From assembly GCA_002429085.1 (NCBI GenBank), contig DIYR01000255.1:1-23447 (forward strand): a DNA stretch of 23,447 bases. Direction: 5' to 3'. Positions within the stretch are counted from its first letter, which is position 1. Every line of letters starts with the position of its first letter. The notes under the pieces were generated by a model. The model made no database searches, had not been told where the DNA came from, and saw only the letters and a program-made list of their open reading frames with translations. Shown in pieces: positions 1-6,394 of the stretch. Origin of the DNA: Flavobacteriales bacterium UBA6049 (GTDB lineage Bacteria > Bacteroidota > Bacteroidia > Flavobacteriales_G > Salibacteraceae). The position numbers were made by a program, and so were the translations under genes.

Positions 1-362
1 CCTTCGTCTAATGGCCAAGCATTCAATAAACCTTCTGGTCCATCTTCATCATCAATTGGTCCGTTTCCAAAGCGGAAAGCTTCTGTGATTCCGTAAGGCT
101 CACGAGCAGCTAACCAAGCATCTTTGGCAGCTTGATGAGAAACAGCTGTTGGATTAGCAACAAAATCGTTAATAGCAGTTTGCATTTCAACTGCTTCGTT
201 GTAAGCATCTTCGTATGTTTTGAACACTAAATCTCCGTAGGCATCTACTACTTTAGCTTTGTTTGAACTTAATGCAGAACTTGTTGATCCGTTGTCATCG
301 TCATCATCATCACATGCCACAAACGATAAAGCCATTGCAGCTAGAACTAAGAATTTTTTCAT
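1..362 (-). CDS. Imelysin-family (peptidase M75 / IrpA-like) lipoprotein, N-terminal part
   Basis: The start codon is at 362 and the frame runs off the left edge, so only about 120 residues are visible. Residues 1-16 form a lipoprotein signal peptide with lipobox FVAC (C17). C17 is followed by six aspartates and then a Gly/Ser/Thr-rich linker, which resembles the acidic export signal of surface-exposed Bacteroidota lipoproteins. The following residues (helix with VVDAYGDLVFKTYEDAY, then AWLAAREPYGITEAFRFGN and GPID, then LLNAWPLDE) fit the N-terminal part of the imelysin / iron-regulated protein A fold. In this family such proteins are envelope lipoproteins linked to iron uptake and often sit beside TonB receptors or a di-heme oxidoreductase; those neighbours would lie off the edge. 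The gene is divergent from egtB, with 179 bases between them. The family call is firm; peptidase activity is not implied. Confidence 0.85.
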   Translation of the reverse strand, partial: MKKFLVLAAMALSFVACDDDDDDNGSTSSALSSNKAKVVDAYGDLVFKTYEDAYNEAVEMQTAINDFVANPTAVSHQAAKDAWLAAREPYGITEAFRFGNGPIDDEDGPEGLLNAWPLDE

Positions 363-431
363 TGGGTTGTTTATTAAGACTAATTTCAAATAAGAAAGTG
401 CGAAATAGCTATTAATGTCGTCCATTAGCAA

Positions 432-447
432 TACCTAGAATTAGGTA
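432..447. repeat. Short inverted repeat between the imelysin gene and egtB
   Basis: TACCTA and TAGGTA are perfect 6-base arms around a GAAT spacer. The dyad sits between two divergent genes, 70 bases upstream of the imelysin start and 95 upstream of egtB. On the + strand it is followed by a T run (451-458), so it could be a weak terminator-like hairpin or an operator. Nothing in the sequence decides between these. The rest of 363-541 shows only AT-rich spacer and the egtB -7 element. Confidence 0.3.
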
Positions 448-529
448 AAATCTTTTTTGAGCTAAATCCGTTCAGTGAGAGGTTAACACTATGTTAGCAC
501 AGCGACAAAAGGAGCCCCTTATAAATTGA

Positions 530-537
530 TACTTTTG
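530..537 (+). promoter_or_regulatory. Bacteroidota -7 promoter element for egtB
   Basis: TACTTTTG matches the TAnnTTTG consensus. No TTG -33 element lies at the usual 17-23 base distance. Only four bases separate the element from the egtB ATG at 542, so transcription would begin at or beside the start codon, implying a leaderless or nearly leaderless mRNA. Confidence 0.5.
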
Positions 538-541
538 ATGT

Positions 542-1744
542 ATGTCTATACCCAAAAAAACGCAGCAAACTGAAGTTGCTGTATCCGAACGATTTAGACT
601 TGTTCGGGAACTCACAGAAAACATCTGTGCTGGATTGGCCTTAGAGGATTACGGTTCTCAACCAGTAGTTGATGTTAGTCCACCAAAATGGCATTTAGGT
701 CACACTACTTGGTTTTTCGAAACGTTTGTATTGACTGTTTACAGTGATACGTATCGCGTGTTCGATCAGCAGTTTAACTACTTGTTTAATAGTTATTATA
801 ACAATGTTGGAAAGCGCGTTCAGCGAGTGAATCGTGGTCAGCTTACACGACCTCTAGTGAAAGATGTGTATGCTTATCGTGCTCATGTAAATGAGGCGAT
901 GGATGCGTTTTTACAAAAAGCGATTGCTTTACCGAATTACGAAGAAATACTTTCGGTTGTAGAAGTTGGTTTGCAACATGAGCAGCAACACCAAGAATTA
1001 TTGTGGACTGATTTAAAGTTCATTTTAGGTACGCAACCTTTGAAACCAAGATATGCGGAAAGCGGATTAACAATTGATGACGAATCAACAATAGCATTAG
1101 AAGATTCTTGGATTGCGATTCCTGAGGGCGTACATATTATTGGACATAACGGTAAAGGATTTTCGTTTGATAACGAGCATGGAAAACATGAAGTGAAGCT
1201 AGATGCTTTTGAGATTCGATCTAGCTTGGTGAGAAACGAGGAGTATTTAGAGTTTATTCATGCTGGAGGATACGAAGATTTTAACTTATGGCATGATGAA
1301 GGCTGGGCTTGGGTGCAACAGAACAATGTTCAAGCTCCGTTGTACTGGGAACGCGATGGTGCAGACTGGTGCGAATATAGCTTGACAGGTTATAGGCCTG
1401 TTGATCCTAAACAAACATTGAAACACATTAGTTTTTACGAGGCATCGGCCTTTGCCAGATGGAAGGGCTTGCGCTTACCAACTGAATTTGAGTGGGAAGC
1501 AGCAGCTAATAACTTTGATTGGGGCAGCAGATGGGAGTGGACTAATAGTGCTTACTTGCCTTACCCTGGCTATAAAATTGCTCCAGGAGCCATTGGCGAG
1601 TACAATGGTAAATTTATGGTGAGTCAACATGTGTTACGTGGTGCATCGGTGGCCACATCTCCTTACCATAGTAGAAAAACTTACCGTAACTTTTTTCATC
1701 CGCCATTAAGATGGCAATACACGGGCATTCGCCTGGCAAAATAA
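542..1744 (+). CDS. egtB: EgtB-type hercynine oxygenase (ergothioneine biosynthesis)
   Basis: This is a non-heme iron enzyme that couples trimethylhistidine (hercynine) to a cysteine or gamma-glutamylcysteine sulfur with O2, giving the sulfoxide precursor of ergothioneine. The 400-residue length is typical. The N-terminal DinB-like half carries WHLGHTTWFFE (H51/H54) and GLQHEQQHQELL (H146 and H150), the three-histidine iron site of the family. The C-terminal half (about 187-400) is an FGE-sulfatase/C-type-lectin fold with RLPTEFEWEAA, WEWTNSAYLPYPGY and the closing RGAS..T.....RKTYRNFF....RWQYTGIRLAK. It is followed two bases later by egtD, an operon layout that confirms the role. No egtA, egtC or egtE lies nearby, so the sulfur donor cannot be told from the window. 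ATG 542 gives the family-length N terminus. Confidence 0.93.
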   Translation: MSIPKKTQQTEVAVSERFRLVRELTENICAGLALEDYGSQPVVDVSPPKWHLGHTTWFFETFVLTVYSDTYRVFDQQFNYLFNSYYNNVGKRVQRVNRGQLTRPLVKDVYAYRAHVNEAMDAFLQKAIALPNYEEILSVVEVGLQHEQQHQELLWTDLKFILGTQPLKPRYAESGLTIDDESTIALEDSWIAIPEGVHIIGHNGKGFSFDNEHGKHEVKLDAFEIRSSLVRNEEYLEFIHAGGYEDFNLWHDEGWAWVQQNNVQAPLYWERDGADWCEYSLTGYRPVDPKQTLKHISFYEASAFARWKGLRLPTEFEWEAAANNFDWGSRWEWTNSAYLPYPGYKIAPGAIGEYNGKFMVSQHVLRGASVATSPYHSRKTYRNFFHPPLRWQYTGIRLAK

Positions 1745-1746
1745 AC

Positions 1747-2697
1747 ATGGATACTGTTTCAACTGTATTTGCACAAGAAGTGCACGAAGGACTTTCGCAA
1801 CACCCAAAGCGTTTGTCGTCTAAATATTTCTACGATGAAAAAGGGGATCAACTTTTTCAAGCCATTATGGCTATGCCATCGTACTATTTAACACAATGTG
1901 AGTTTGAGATTTTTACACAACAGCGTGATAAAATATACGAAGCCATTAAATCTGATGAACCAATTAGATTGGTAGAGTTTGGTGCGGGAGACGGTTATAA
2001 AACCAAAGTACTGCTGCGCTATTTTGTAGAACAGGAGATGGAATTTACCTATCACCCAGTTGATATTAGTGAACACATCTTAGCTGAACTGAAGGGGAAA
2101 CTAGCTCAGGAAATTCCGGGCTTAGCAGTAGAACCATTGAACATGGATTACTTTCAGGCATTAGATTACTTGAATCATGTGGGGGAGGGCAAAAACGTAG
2201 TGATGTTCTTAGGCTCTAATATTGGGAATTTTGTTGGCAGCGATGCTACGAAGTTTCTGTCTCAAATGGCGGCTAGTTGTCAACCGGGAGATCAATTATT
2301 GATGGGTGTTGATTTGAAGAAAGATCCTCATCTAATTTTAGAAGCCTACAATGATAAAAACGGAATTACAGCACAATTCAATTTGAATTTACTGAACCGC
2401 ATGAATACTGAACTGGGAGCCAATTTTGATGTAACCAAGTTCAAACATTACGAGAGCTATAACCCAGAGAATGGGGAGGCTAGGAGCTACATCATTAGCA
2501 TGGCCGATCAAGATGTGCATATTACAGAAACGGGGAAGACTTATCATTTCGATTATGCAGAATACATTCATGTAGAAATCTCTAAAAAGTATGATTTGCC
2601 AGAGTTAGAACAGCTGGCAGAGAAAGCAGGTTACACCGTTCAACAACACTTTACAGATTGTAAAAGCTATTTTGTAGATACGTTGTGGGTAAAATAA
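1747..2697 (+). CDS. egtD: EgtD, L-histidine N(alpha)-methyltransferase
   Basis: The enzyme uses SAM to trimethylate histidine to hercynine, the first step of ergothioneine synthesis; it is probably cytosolic. From ATG 1747 it has 316 residues, close to the usual 320. Visible motifs are PSYYLTQCE (near 45-52), the SAM-binding RLVEFGAGDGYKT (74-86), VDIS (105-108), FLGSNIGNF (154-162) and GVDLKKDP. The open frame extends upstream to an ATG at 1711 inside egtB, but that extension (MAIHGHSPGKIN) does not belong to the family, whereas 1747 lies two bases after the egtB stop. The junction TAAACATGGA recurs exactly at the surA/MoxR junction near 17612. The stop codon's last base begins a strong hairpin. 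Confidence 0.93.
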   Translation: MDTVSTVFAQEVHEGLSQHPKRLSSKYFYDEKGDQLFQAIMAMPSYYLTQCEFEIFTQQRDKIYEAIKSDEPIRLVEFGAGDGYKTKVLLRYFVEQEMEFTYHPVDISEHILAELKGKLAQEIPGLAVEPLNMDYFQALDYLNHVGEGKNVVMFLGSNIGNFVGSDATKFLSQMAASCQPGDQLLMGVDLKKDPHLILEAYNDKNGITAQFNLNLLNRMNTELGANFDVTKFKHYESYNPENGEARSYIISMADQDVHITETGKTYHFDYAEYIHVEISKKYDLPELEQLAEKAGYTVQQHFTDCKSYFVDTLWVK

Positions 2698-2729
2698 AAC
2701 CGCAATTCAGAGTTTCTGGATTGCGGTTT
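2697..2729 (+). terminator. Hairpin 1, terminator-like, copy of a two-member 33-bp repeat
   Basis: Arms AAACCGCAATTCAG (2697-2710) and CTGGATTGCGGTTT (2716-2729) pair over 14 positions with a single T-G wobble around the loop AGTTT. It begins on the last base of the egtD stop codon and separates egtD (+) from the convergent EthD-like gene (-). The + strand tail is TTTAAGTA, with few T. On the minus strand the hairpin is followed by the T-rich TTTTATTTTA, so it may end transcription from both sides. The reverse complement matches hairpin 2 (5016-5048) at 30 of 33 positions. Confidence 0.75.
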
Positions 2730-2758
2730 AAGTATAGAGAGTATTCTTCCTTAAACTT

Positions 2759-3070
2759 TCATATTTCAGTTCCAATTAGAACAGTAGGAGCTCCTCCTGA
2801 TGAAATTCTATTAGCATCAGCAGAAACTGCTTGCATTCCTTCTGATCGGAGTGCTTGTTTCAAAGCATCTATAGATTCAAATGAAAGACTAAACATTTGG
2901 TAGTAAGGTGCTGGTCCATTTGGGCCTGGCAAAAATTTGGTGACAGAATAGGGCTTCTCAGAAGAAGGAATCCCCGTTTTTTCATGCAATAGTTTTAGGT
3001 GTTCGGCATAATCTTTATCAAATTGTTCTGAATCTGTCGGCTGTGGGTATAGTACTGTTATTTTGCTCAT
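2759..3070 (-). CDS. EthD-like small protein (dimeric alpha/beta barrel)
   Basis: A 103-residue protein beginning SKITVLYPQP, with a DFDKDY/YAEHLKLL-like segment (YAEHLKLLHEKTGI), then KPYSVTKFLPGP, YYQMFSLSFESIDALKQAL and EGMQAVSADANRISSGG, ending APTVLIGTEI. This order of strand - helix with conserved H - strand - helix fits the EthD domain, a ferredoxin-like fold of about 100 residues named after a protein accompanying an ether-degrading P450. Its biochemical role is unclear in most genomes, and some relatives are reductase- or decarboxylase-like. No signal peptide is visible, so it is probably cytosolic. It is the last gene of a minus-strand group with two nucleotidyltransferases, 87 bases from the nearest; cotranscription is possible but unproven, and I find no clear -7 element in the gap. 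Confidence 0.75.
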   Translation of the reverse strand: MSKITVLYPQPTDSEQFDKDYAEHLKLLHEKTGIPSSEKPYSVTKFLPGPNGPAPYYQMFSLSFESIDALKQALRSEGMQAVSADANRISSGGAPTVLIGTEI

Positions 3071-3157
3071 TTTGAATTGTATTCAATGTGATTTAAAGGT
3101 AAGTAGAAATAGAAAGTACAAACGATTCTAAATACCCAGGTTCATTACTGACCATAT

Positions 3158-4225
3158 TTAATGGAAAGTTGTGTCTTTATAAAGTTCATTACGAATCTCA
3201 TAAGTCAATTGCTTAATGAAATCTTTGTTAGGTTGCTCTGGTAATGAAGACTCTTCAAAAGCCACTTCCATTTCTTGTTGTTTAGAATTTGCCAATTCTA
3301 ACAAATCATCATAGTCAAATTCTCCTGCTTTAATCTTTAATAAGAAATCTCTATTTGGCCTTTCTACATTGATTTCTTGATCTCTTCCAATTTCAATGGC
3401 CATATCTAATAGCCTAAATACGTGCATCATGTTTTTAGCATCGTAGTTCTTACCATGACTAATCGTGTTTGAATAGCGTTCTTGATTTCGCTTTGATACC
3501 CAGCTCCAATACTCTTTATATTCCCTACAGTAGGTAGAGTAACCATCCTTATTAAAATAGAGTAGAGCTTCTTGAGTGCATCCTTTAGGAATAGAACTTA
3601 GAGATAATTCTTGAACAGAATCGTTCGATACAATCCCTTGGAAATTACTGTACTCTTCATGGTATAGACCATAAAGATCTTTCATGTGAGGAATATTGAC
3701 TAACCCACAATTCTTTTGGTTCCAACCTTTAACCTCTAAAAAATTATTTAGTGGCATAGAACCGCTTTTCGTGGAAATAAAGCAGAATGATAGAACCGAT
3801 TTTTTCTCTTTCGAGAATGGATTCATGATTTTCTTATTCAGGCCTTTTGCTTTTTTTATCTGAGAATAGGCAAACTTTCCAAAACTGAGTTTACAACGCT
3901 TCGAAAGAACGGCTTTAGGGTCCAATTTTTCGAAGCACTGATGTTTGTATAGAATAGATTCTTTAGGCGTGTTTAACAACTCTAGAATGTTGGGATTGTT
4001 TAAAGCCAACAACTCCATAAAACGTCCAAGTTCGTAAAACACGATATCGTTAGTTTCATTACTTACTTGAGGTATGTAATCAAAACTGTAATAGTTTGAT
4101 TTTGGTAGAATAAAAACACCTTTGATATCAGTATCAGACGTTTTGGTAGCAAGACCATAAGCCCTACTTCCGCTAATACATTCAAGTATTATGAGCCTTC
4201 TGCTTCTTAAATCGTCAATTGTCAT
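3158..4225 (-). CDS. RlaP-like DNA polymerase beta superfamily nucleotidyltransferase, long form
   Basis: The 355-residue protein has the minimal nucleotidyltransferase signature near its N terminus: ISGSRAYGLATKTSDTDIKG (G19-S20, then D31 and D33). A third carboxylate candidate is D60 in NDIVFYELGRFMELL. These fit the RlaP-like family (PF10127-type). NNPNILELLNTP and the C-terminal YDAKNMMHVFRLLDMAIEIG..INVERPNRDFLLKIKAGEFDYDDLLELA are also typical of that family. A middle region of roughly 100-230 residues contains FCFISTKSG and GLVNIPHMKDLYGLYHEEY and is not assigned to a domain. The family is associated with RNA repair, but substrates are mostly unknown and no RNA ligase is visible here. 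It overlaps the upstream paralogue by 11 bases (ATGACAATTGA), implying translational coupling. The catalytic carboxylates are all present, so an active enzyme is likely. Confidence 0.8.
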   Translation of the reverse strand: MTIDDLRSRRLIILECISGSRAYGLATKTSDTDIKGVFILPKSNYYSFDYIPQVSNETNDIVFYELGRFMELLALNNPNILELLNTPKESILYKHQCFEKLDPKAVLSKRCKLSFGKFAYSQIKKAKGLNKKIMNPFSKEKKSVLSFCFISTKSGSMPLNNFLEVKGWNQKNCGLVNIPHMKDLYGLYHEEYSNFQGIVSNDSVQELSLSSIPKGCTQEALLYFNKDGYSTYCREYKEYWSWVSKRNQERYSNTISHGKNYDAKNMMHVFRLLDMAIEIGRDQEINVERPNRDFLLKIKAGEFDYDDLLELANSKQQEMEVAFEESSLPEQPNKDFIKQLTYEIRNELYKDTTFH

Positions 4226-4994
4226 AGCGGTTCAACGTATCAACAAAAAATTGATTAAAGCTTTTCATGGAACCTTTTGAAGAAGGAAGACTACTAGCTT
4301 CTTCTTCAGCTCTTGTAATACATTGTTTCATGAATTCGATCAAAGATTTTTCACCATGGTGAATGTAACCTTCGCTTATACTTGCTTTAAATTCAATTAG
4401 TTCTGAGATTCTTTGAACTAGGTCTTCACGAAGGTTTAGGTGCTTGTACATTTTGATGAATTCGATAGGTGGAAGCTCTTCTTTTTCAAGAATCCAGAGG
4501 CATGCCGTTGATGCTCTTAGGGCATAAAAGAATCTTTTAAGTTTATATTCTTTTGATTCTAAAACTTCGTTTAAGGCCTTTTTGGCCATACTCAAGAAAT
4601 GGTGAATGGTTGCAATTCTTGAGTATGATGATTGAGCAAGAGTATTTACCTCAGTCAAGAAAATAGGGTCAGACGAATAAATGATTGGAGATTGGATACG
4701 TTCCAGTAATGGTGGGTTAGATTTCCATAGTAATCTCAGAGATTTTCTTAAATCCCATCCACTAATATCAATTTCATTTTTTTCTAAAAAGAATTCGATG
4801 GTGTCTTTGCCTTCGTTTAGACTTAAATACCAGTCTTTTTTGTGTAAATAGATTAAACGAACATCGTAATCACTGTCTGGAGAAGGGAAGCCCCATCCTC
4901 TCGATCCTGTTTCACAAGCAAGTAGAATCTGTATGTTCTTTTCAGATTCAAGTGTTTTGAGCGATTGTAAAATTCTATCTGTCATAAGTAGCAT
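4215..4994 (-). CDS. RlaP-like DNA polymerase beta superfamily nucleotidyltransferase, short form
   Basis: The 259-residue protein carries the signature CETGSRGWGFPSPDSDYDVRLIY (G30-S31, D42 and D44), with D76 in EIDISGWDLRKSLRLLWKSNPPLLERIQSPIIY as the probable third metal ligand. The C-terminal half is helical (IATIHHFLSMAKKALNEVLE, KRFFYALRASTACLWILE), as in PF10127-type proteins. It is a diverged paralogue of the next gene, which it overlaps by 11 bases. The nucleotide donor and acceptor are unknown; RNA or protein modification are both possible. A second in-frame ATG at 4985 (M4) would also serve as start and cannot be excluded. Upstream lies hairpin 2 rather than a recognisable -7 element, so its promoter is not identified. 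Base composition looks like that of the neighbours. Confidence 0.8.
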   Translation of the reverse strand: MLLMTDRILQSLKTLESEKNIQILLACETGSRGWGFPSPDSDYDVRLIYLHKKDWYLSLNEGKDTIEFFLEKNEIDISGWDLRKSLRLLWKSNPPLLERIQSPIIYSSDPIFLTEVNTLAQSSYSRIATIHHFLSMAKKALNEVLESKEYKLKRFFYALRASTACLWILEKEELPPIEFIKMYKHLNLREDLVQRISELIEFKASISEGYIHHGEKSLIEFMKQCITRAEEEASSLPSSKGSMKSFNQFFVDTLNRYDN

Positions 4995-5015
4995 TATATG
5001 GGATGAAGTAAAAGT

Positions 5016-5048
5016 GAAACCGCAACTCAGAAACTCCGAATTGCGGTT
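5016..5048 (-). terminator. Hairpin 2, terminator-like, second copy of the 33-bp repeat
   Basis: Read on the minus strand, arms AAACCGCAATTCGG and CTGAGTTGCGGTTT pair over 14 positions with two G-T wobbles, around the loop AGTTT, the same loop as hairpin 1. It lies 68 bases past the fahA stop and 21 bases before the start of the short nucleotidyltransferase, and is followed on the minus strand by CACTTTTACTTC. It probably ends the glyA-fahA transcript. Read on the + strand, the same arms would contain two A-C mismatches. Confidence 0.7.
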
Positions 5049-5116
5049 TAAAATTATGAAACGAAATCAGTTGTTTGATTACTAATTTCTAACAACTAAT
5101 AGCTATTAACTAAAGG

Positions 5117-6391
5117 CTATTTAGCTGGTAAAATCTTACCTGCAGCTTCACCGAATCCAACACGTATGCCATCTTTTTCGGCATATCCGCGCATGGTTAC
5201 CGTGTCATTATCTTGAATGAATTTACGTTCTGTACCATCTTTCATGGTTAAAGGCTTGCTACCTCTCCAAGTAAGCTCTAGCATAGAACCATAGCTGTCT
5301 TCAGTTGGTCCACTAATAGTACCACTTGCCATTAAATCACCAGAACGAACGTTACATCCGTTTACCGTATGGTGAGCTAATTGCTGAACCATAGTCCAGT
5401 ACATGAACTTAAAGTTAGAATTACATACTACTGTATCTTCACCATTTTCTGGGGCGATACTCATAGAAATGTTGATGTCGTAACTCTTGTCACCTTCAAA
5501 CTTTAAATAATCTAATGGTGTAGGATCTTGCTCTGGGCTTGCTACCTTAAATGGTTCCAGTGCATCCAACGTTACAATCCATGGCGACATGGTAGAAGCA
5601 AAGTTTTTTGCCAAGAATGGCCCTAGTGGAACGTATTCCCATTTTTGAATATCGCGTGCACTCCAATCGTTAAATAGGCACATTCCAAAAATGTAATCTT
5701 CAGCTTCTTCAGTTGTAATAGACTCGCCCATTGGTTTGCCTTCATACGTAAAGAAGCCCATTTCTAATTCAAAGTCTACCAACTTAGAAGGACCAAATAC
5801 TGGATCAGCATCATCTGGCTTCTGTTGACCTTTTGGACGGTGAATTGGCGTTCCAGAGATAATGATACTGCTAGATCTTCCATGATACCCTACTGGCAAG
5901 TGCAACCAGTTTGGAAATAATGCATTTGCCGGATCTCTAAATAATGAACCCACATTGGTTGCGTGCTCACGACTTGAGTAGAAATCGGTATAATCTCCAA
6001 TTTGAACAGGTAAGTGCATAACGCAATCTGCTTGCGAGAGAACCACTTGTTCAACATGTTCTTTGTTGCCTTGTAAATCTTGGTTAGCGGCATCAAACAA
6101 ATCTGCTAAACGATTACGAATAGCGCGTGTACCAGATTTACCATAGCGCATCATAGCGTTTAGCGTTTCTGATGTAAACACGGCTAGGTCTAAGCCAAGA
6201 TCGTTGAAGTAACCTAAAGCAGCCAAAGCGGCTAAATCGATTACAGATTCACCAAGAGCAACGCCTACACGAGGGGTTGTGTTGTTGGCAGTATGAAAAA
6301 TTCCAAAAGGAAGATTTTGAATTGGGAAATCGCTGTTTTCCGGAACGTGCACAAATGACTTACGAGCCGGATCATTCGCTGAAATATGCAT
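5117..6391 (-). CDS. fahA: Fumarylacetoacetase (tyrosine degradation, last step)
   Basis: Cytosolic hydrolase that splits 4-fumarylacetoacetate to fumarate and acetoacetate. The 424 residues match the family length. Metal ligands are visible: D136 in DYTDFYSS, E208 and E210 in DFELEMGFF, and D242 in FNDWSARDIQ. H143 in REHAT is the catalytic base position. VGYHGRSSSIIISGTPIHRP and NFASTMSPWIVTLDALEPF are highly typical, as is SGTISGPTEDSYGSMLELTWRG. The gene follows glyA with a three-base gap, so the two form an operon read from the glyA promoter. The other homogentisate-pathway genes (hppD, hmgA) are not in this window. ATG 6391 gives a complete N terminus. Confidence 0.95.
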   Translation of the reverse strand: MHISANDPARKSFVHVPENSDFPIQNLPFGIFHTANNTTPRVGVALGESVIDLAALAALGYFNDLGLDLAVFTSETLNAMMRYGKSGTRAIRNRLADLFDAANQDLQGNKEHVEQVVLSQADCVMHLPVQIGDYTDFYSSREHATNVGSLFRDPANALFPNWLHLPVGYHGRSSSIIISGTPIHRPKGQQKPDDADPVFGPSKLVDFELEMGFFTYEGKPMGESITTEEAEDYIFGMCLFNDWSARDIQKWEYVPLGPFLAKNFASTMSPWIVTLDALEPFKVASPEQDPTPLDYLKFEGDKSYDINISMSIAPENGEDTVVCNSNFKFMYWTMVQQLAHHTVNGCNVRSGDLMASGTISGPTEDSYGSMLELTWRGSKPLTMKDGTERKFIQDNDTVTMRGYAEKDGIRVGFGEAAGKILPAK

Positions 6392-6394
6392 ATG

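Noticed and set aside
297..311. Trinucleotide run (tca/tcg) as a microsatellite
   Set aside because: It is in frame and encodes the aspartate tether after the lipobox cysteine, a functional feature of these lipoproteins.
1711..1746. Longer N terminus for egtD from ATG 1711
   Set aside because: The added residues lie in egtB and do not resemble EgtD; the ATG at 1747 is two bases after the egtB stop.
2685..2903. Plus-strand open frame across the egtD end and hairpin 1
   Set aside because: It overlaps the convincing EthD-like gene in antisense, crosses a strong hairpin and resembles no family.
2697..5048. Insertion sequence with terminal inverted repeats
   Set aside because: No transposase or integrase lies between the repeats and no target-site duplication is apparent; a cassette is left as a hypothesis only.
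5049..5116. Small RNA or promoter between fahA and hairpin 2
   Set aside because: AT-rich with short imperfect repeats of TAGCTATT, but no TAnnTTTG element on the relevant strand and no stable fold I can support.
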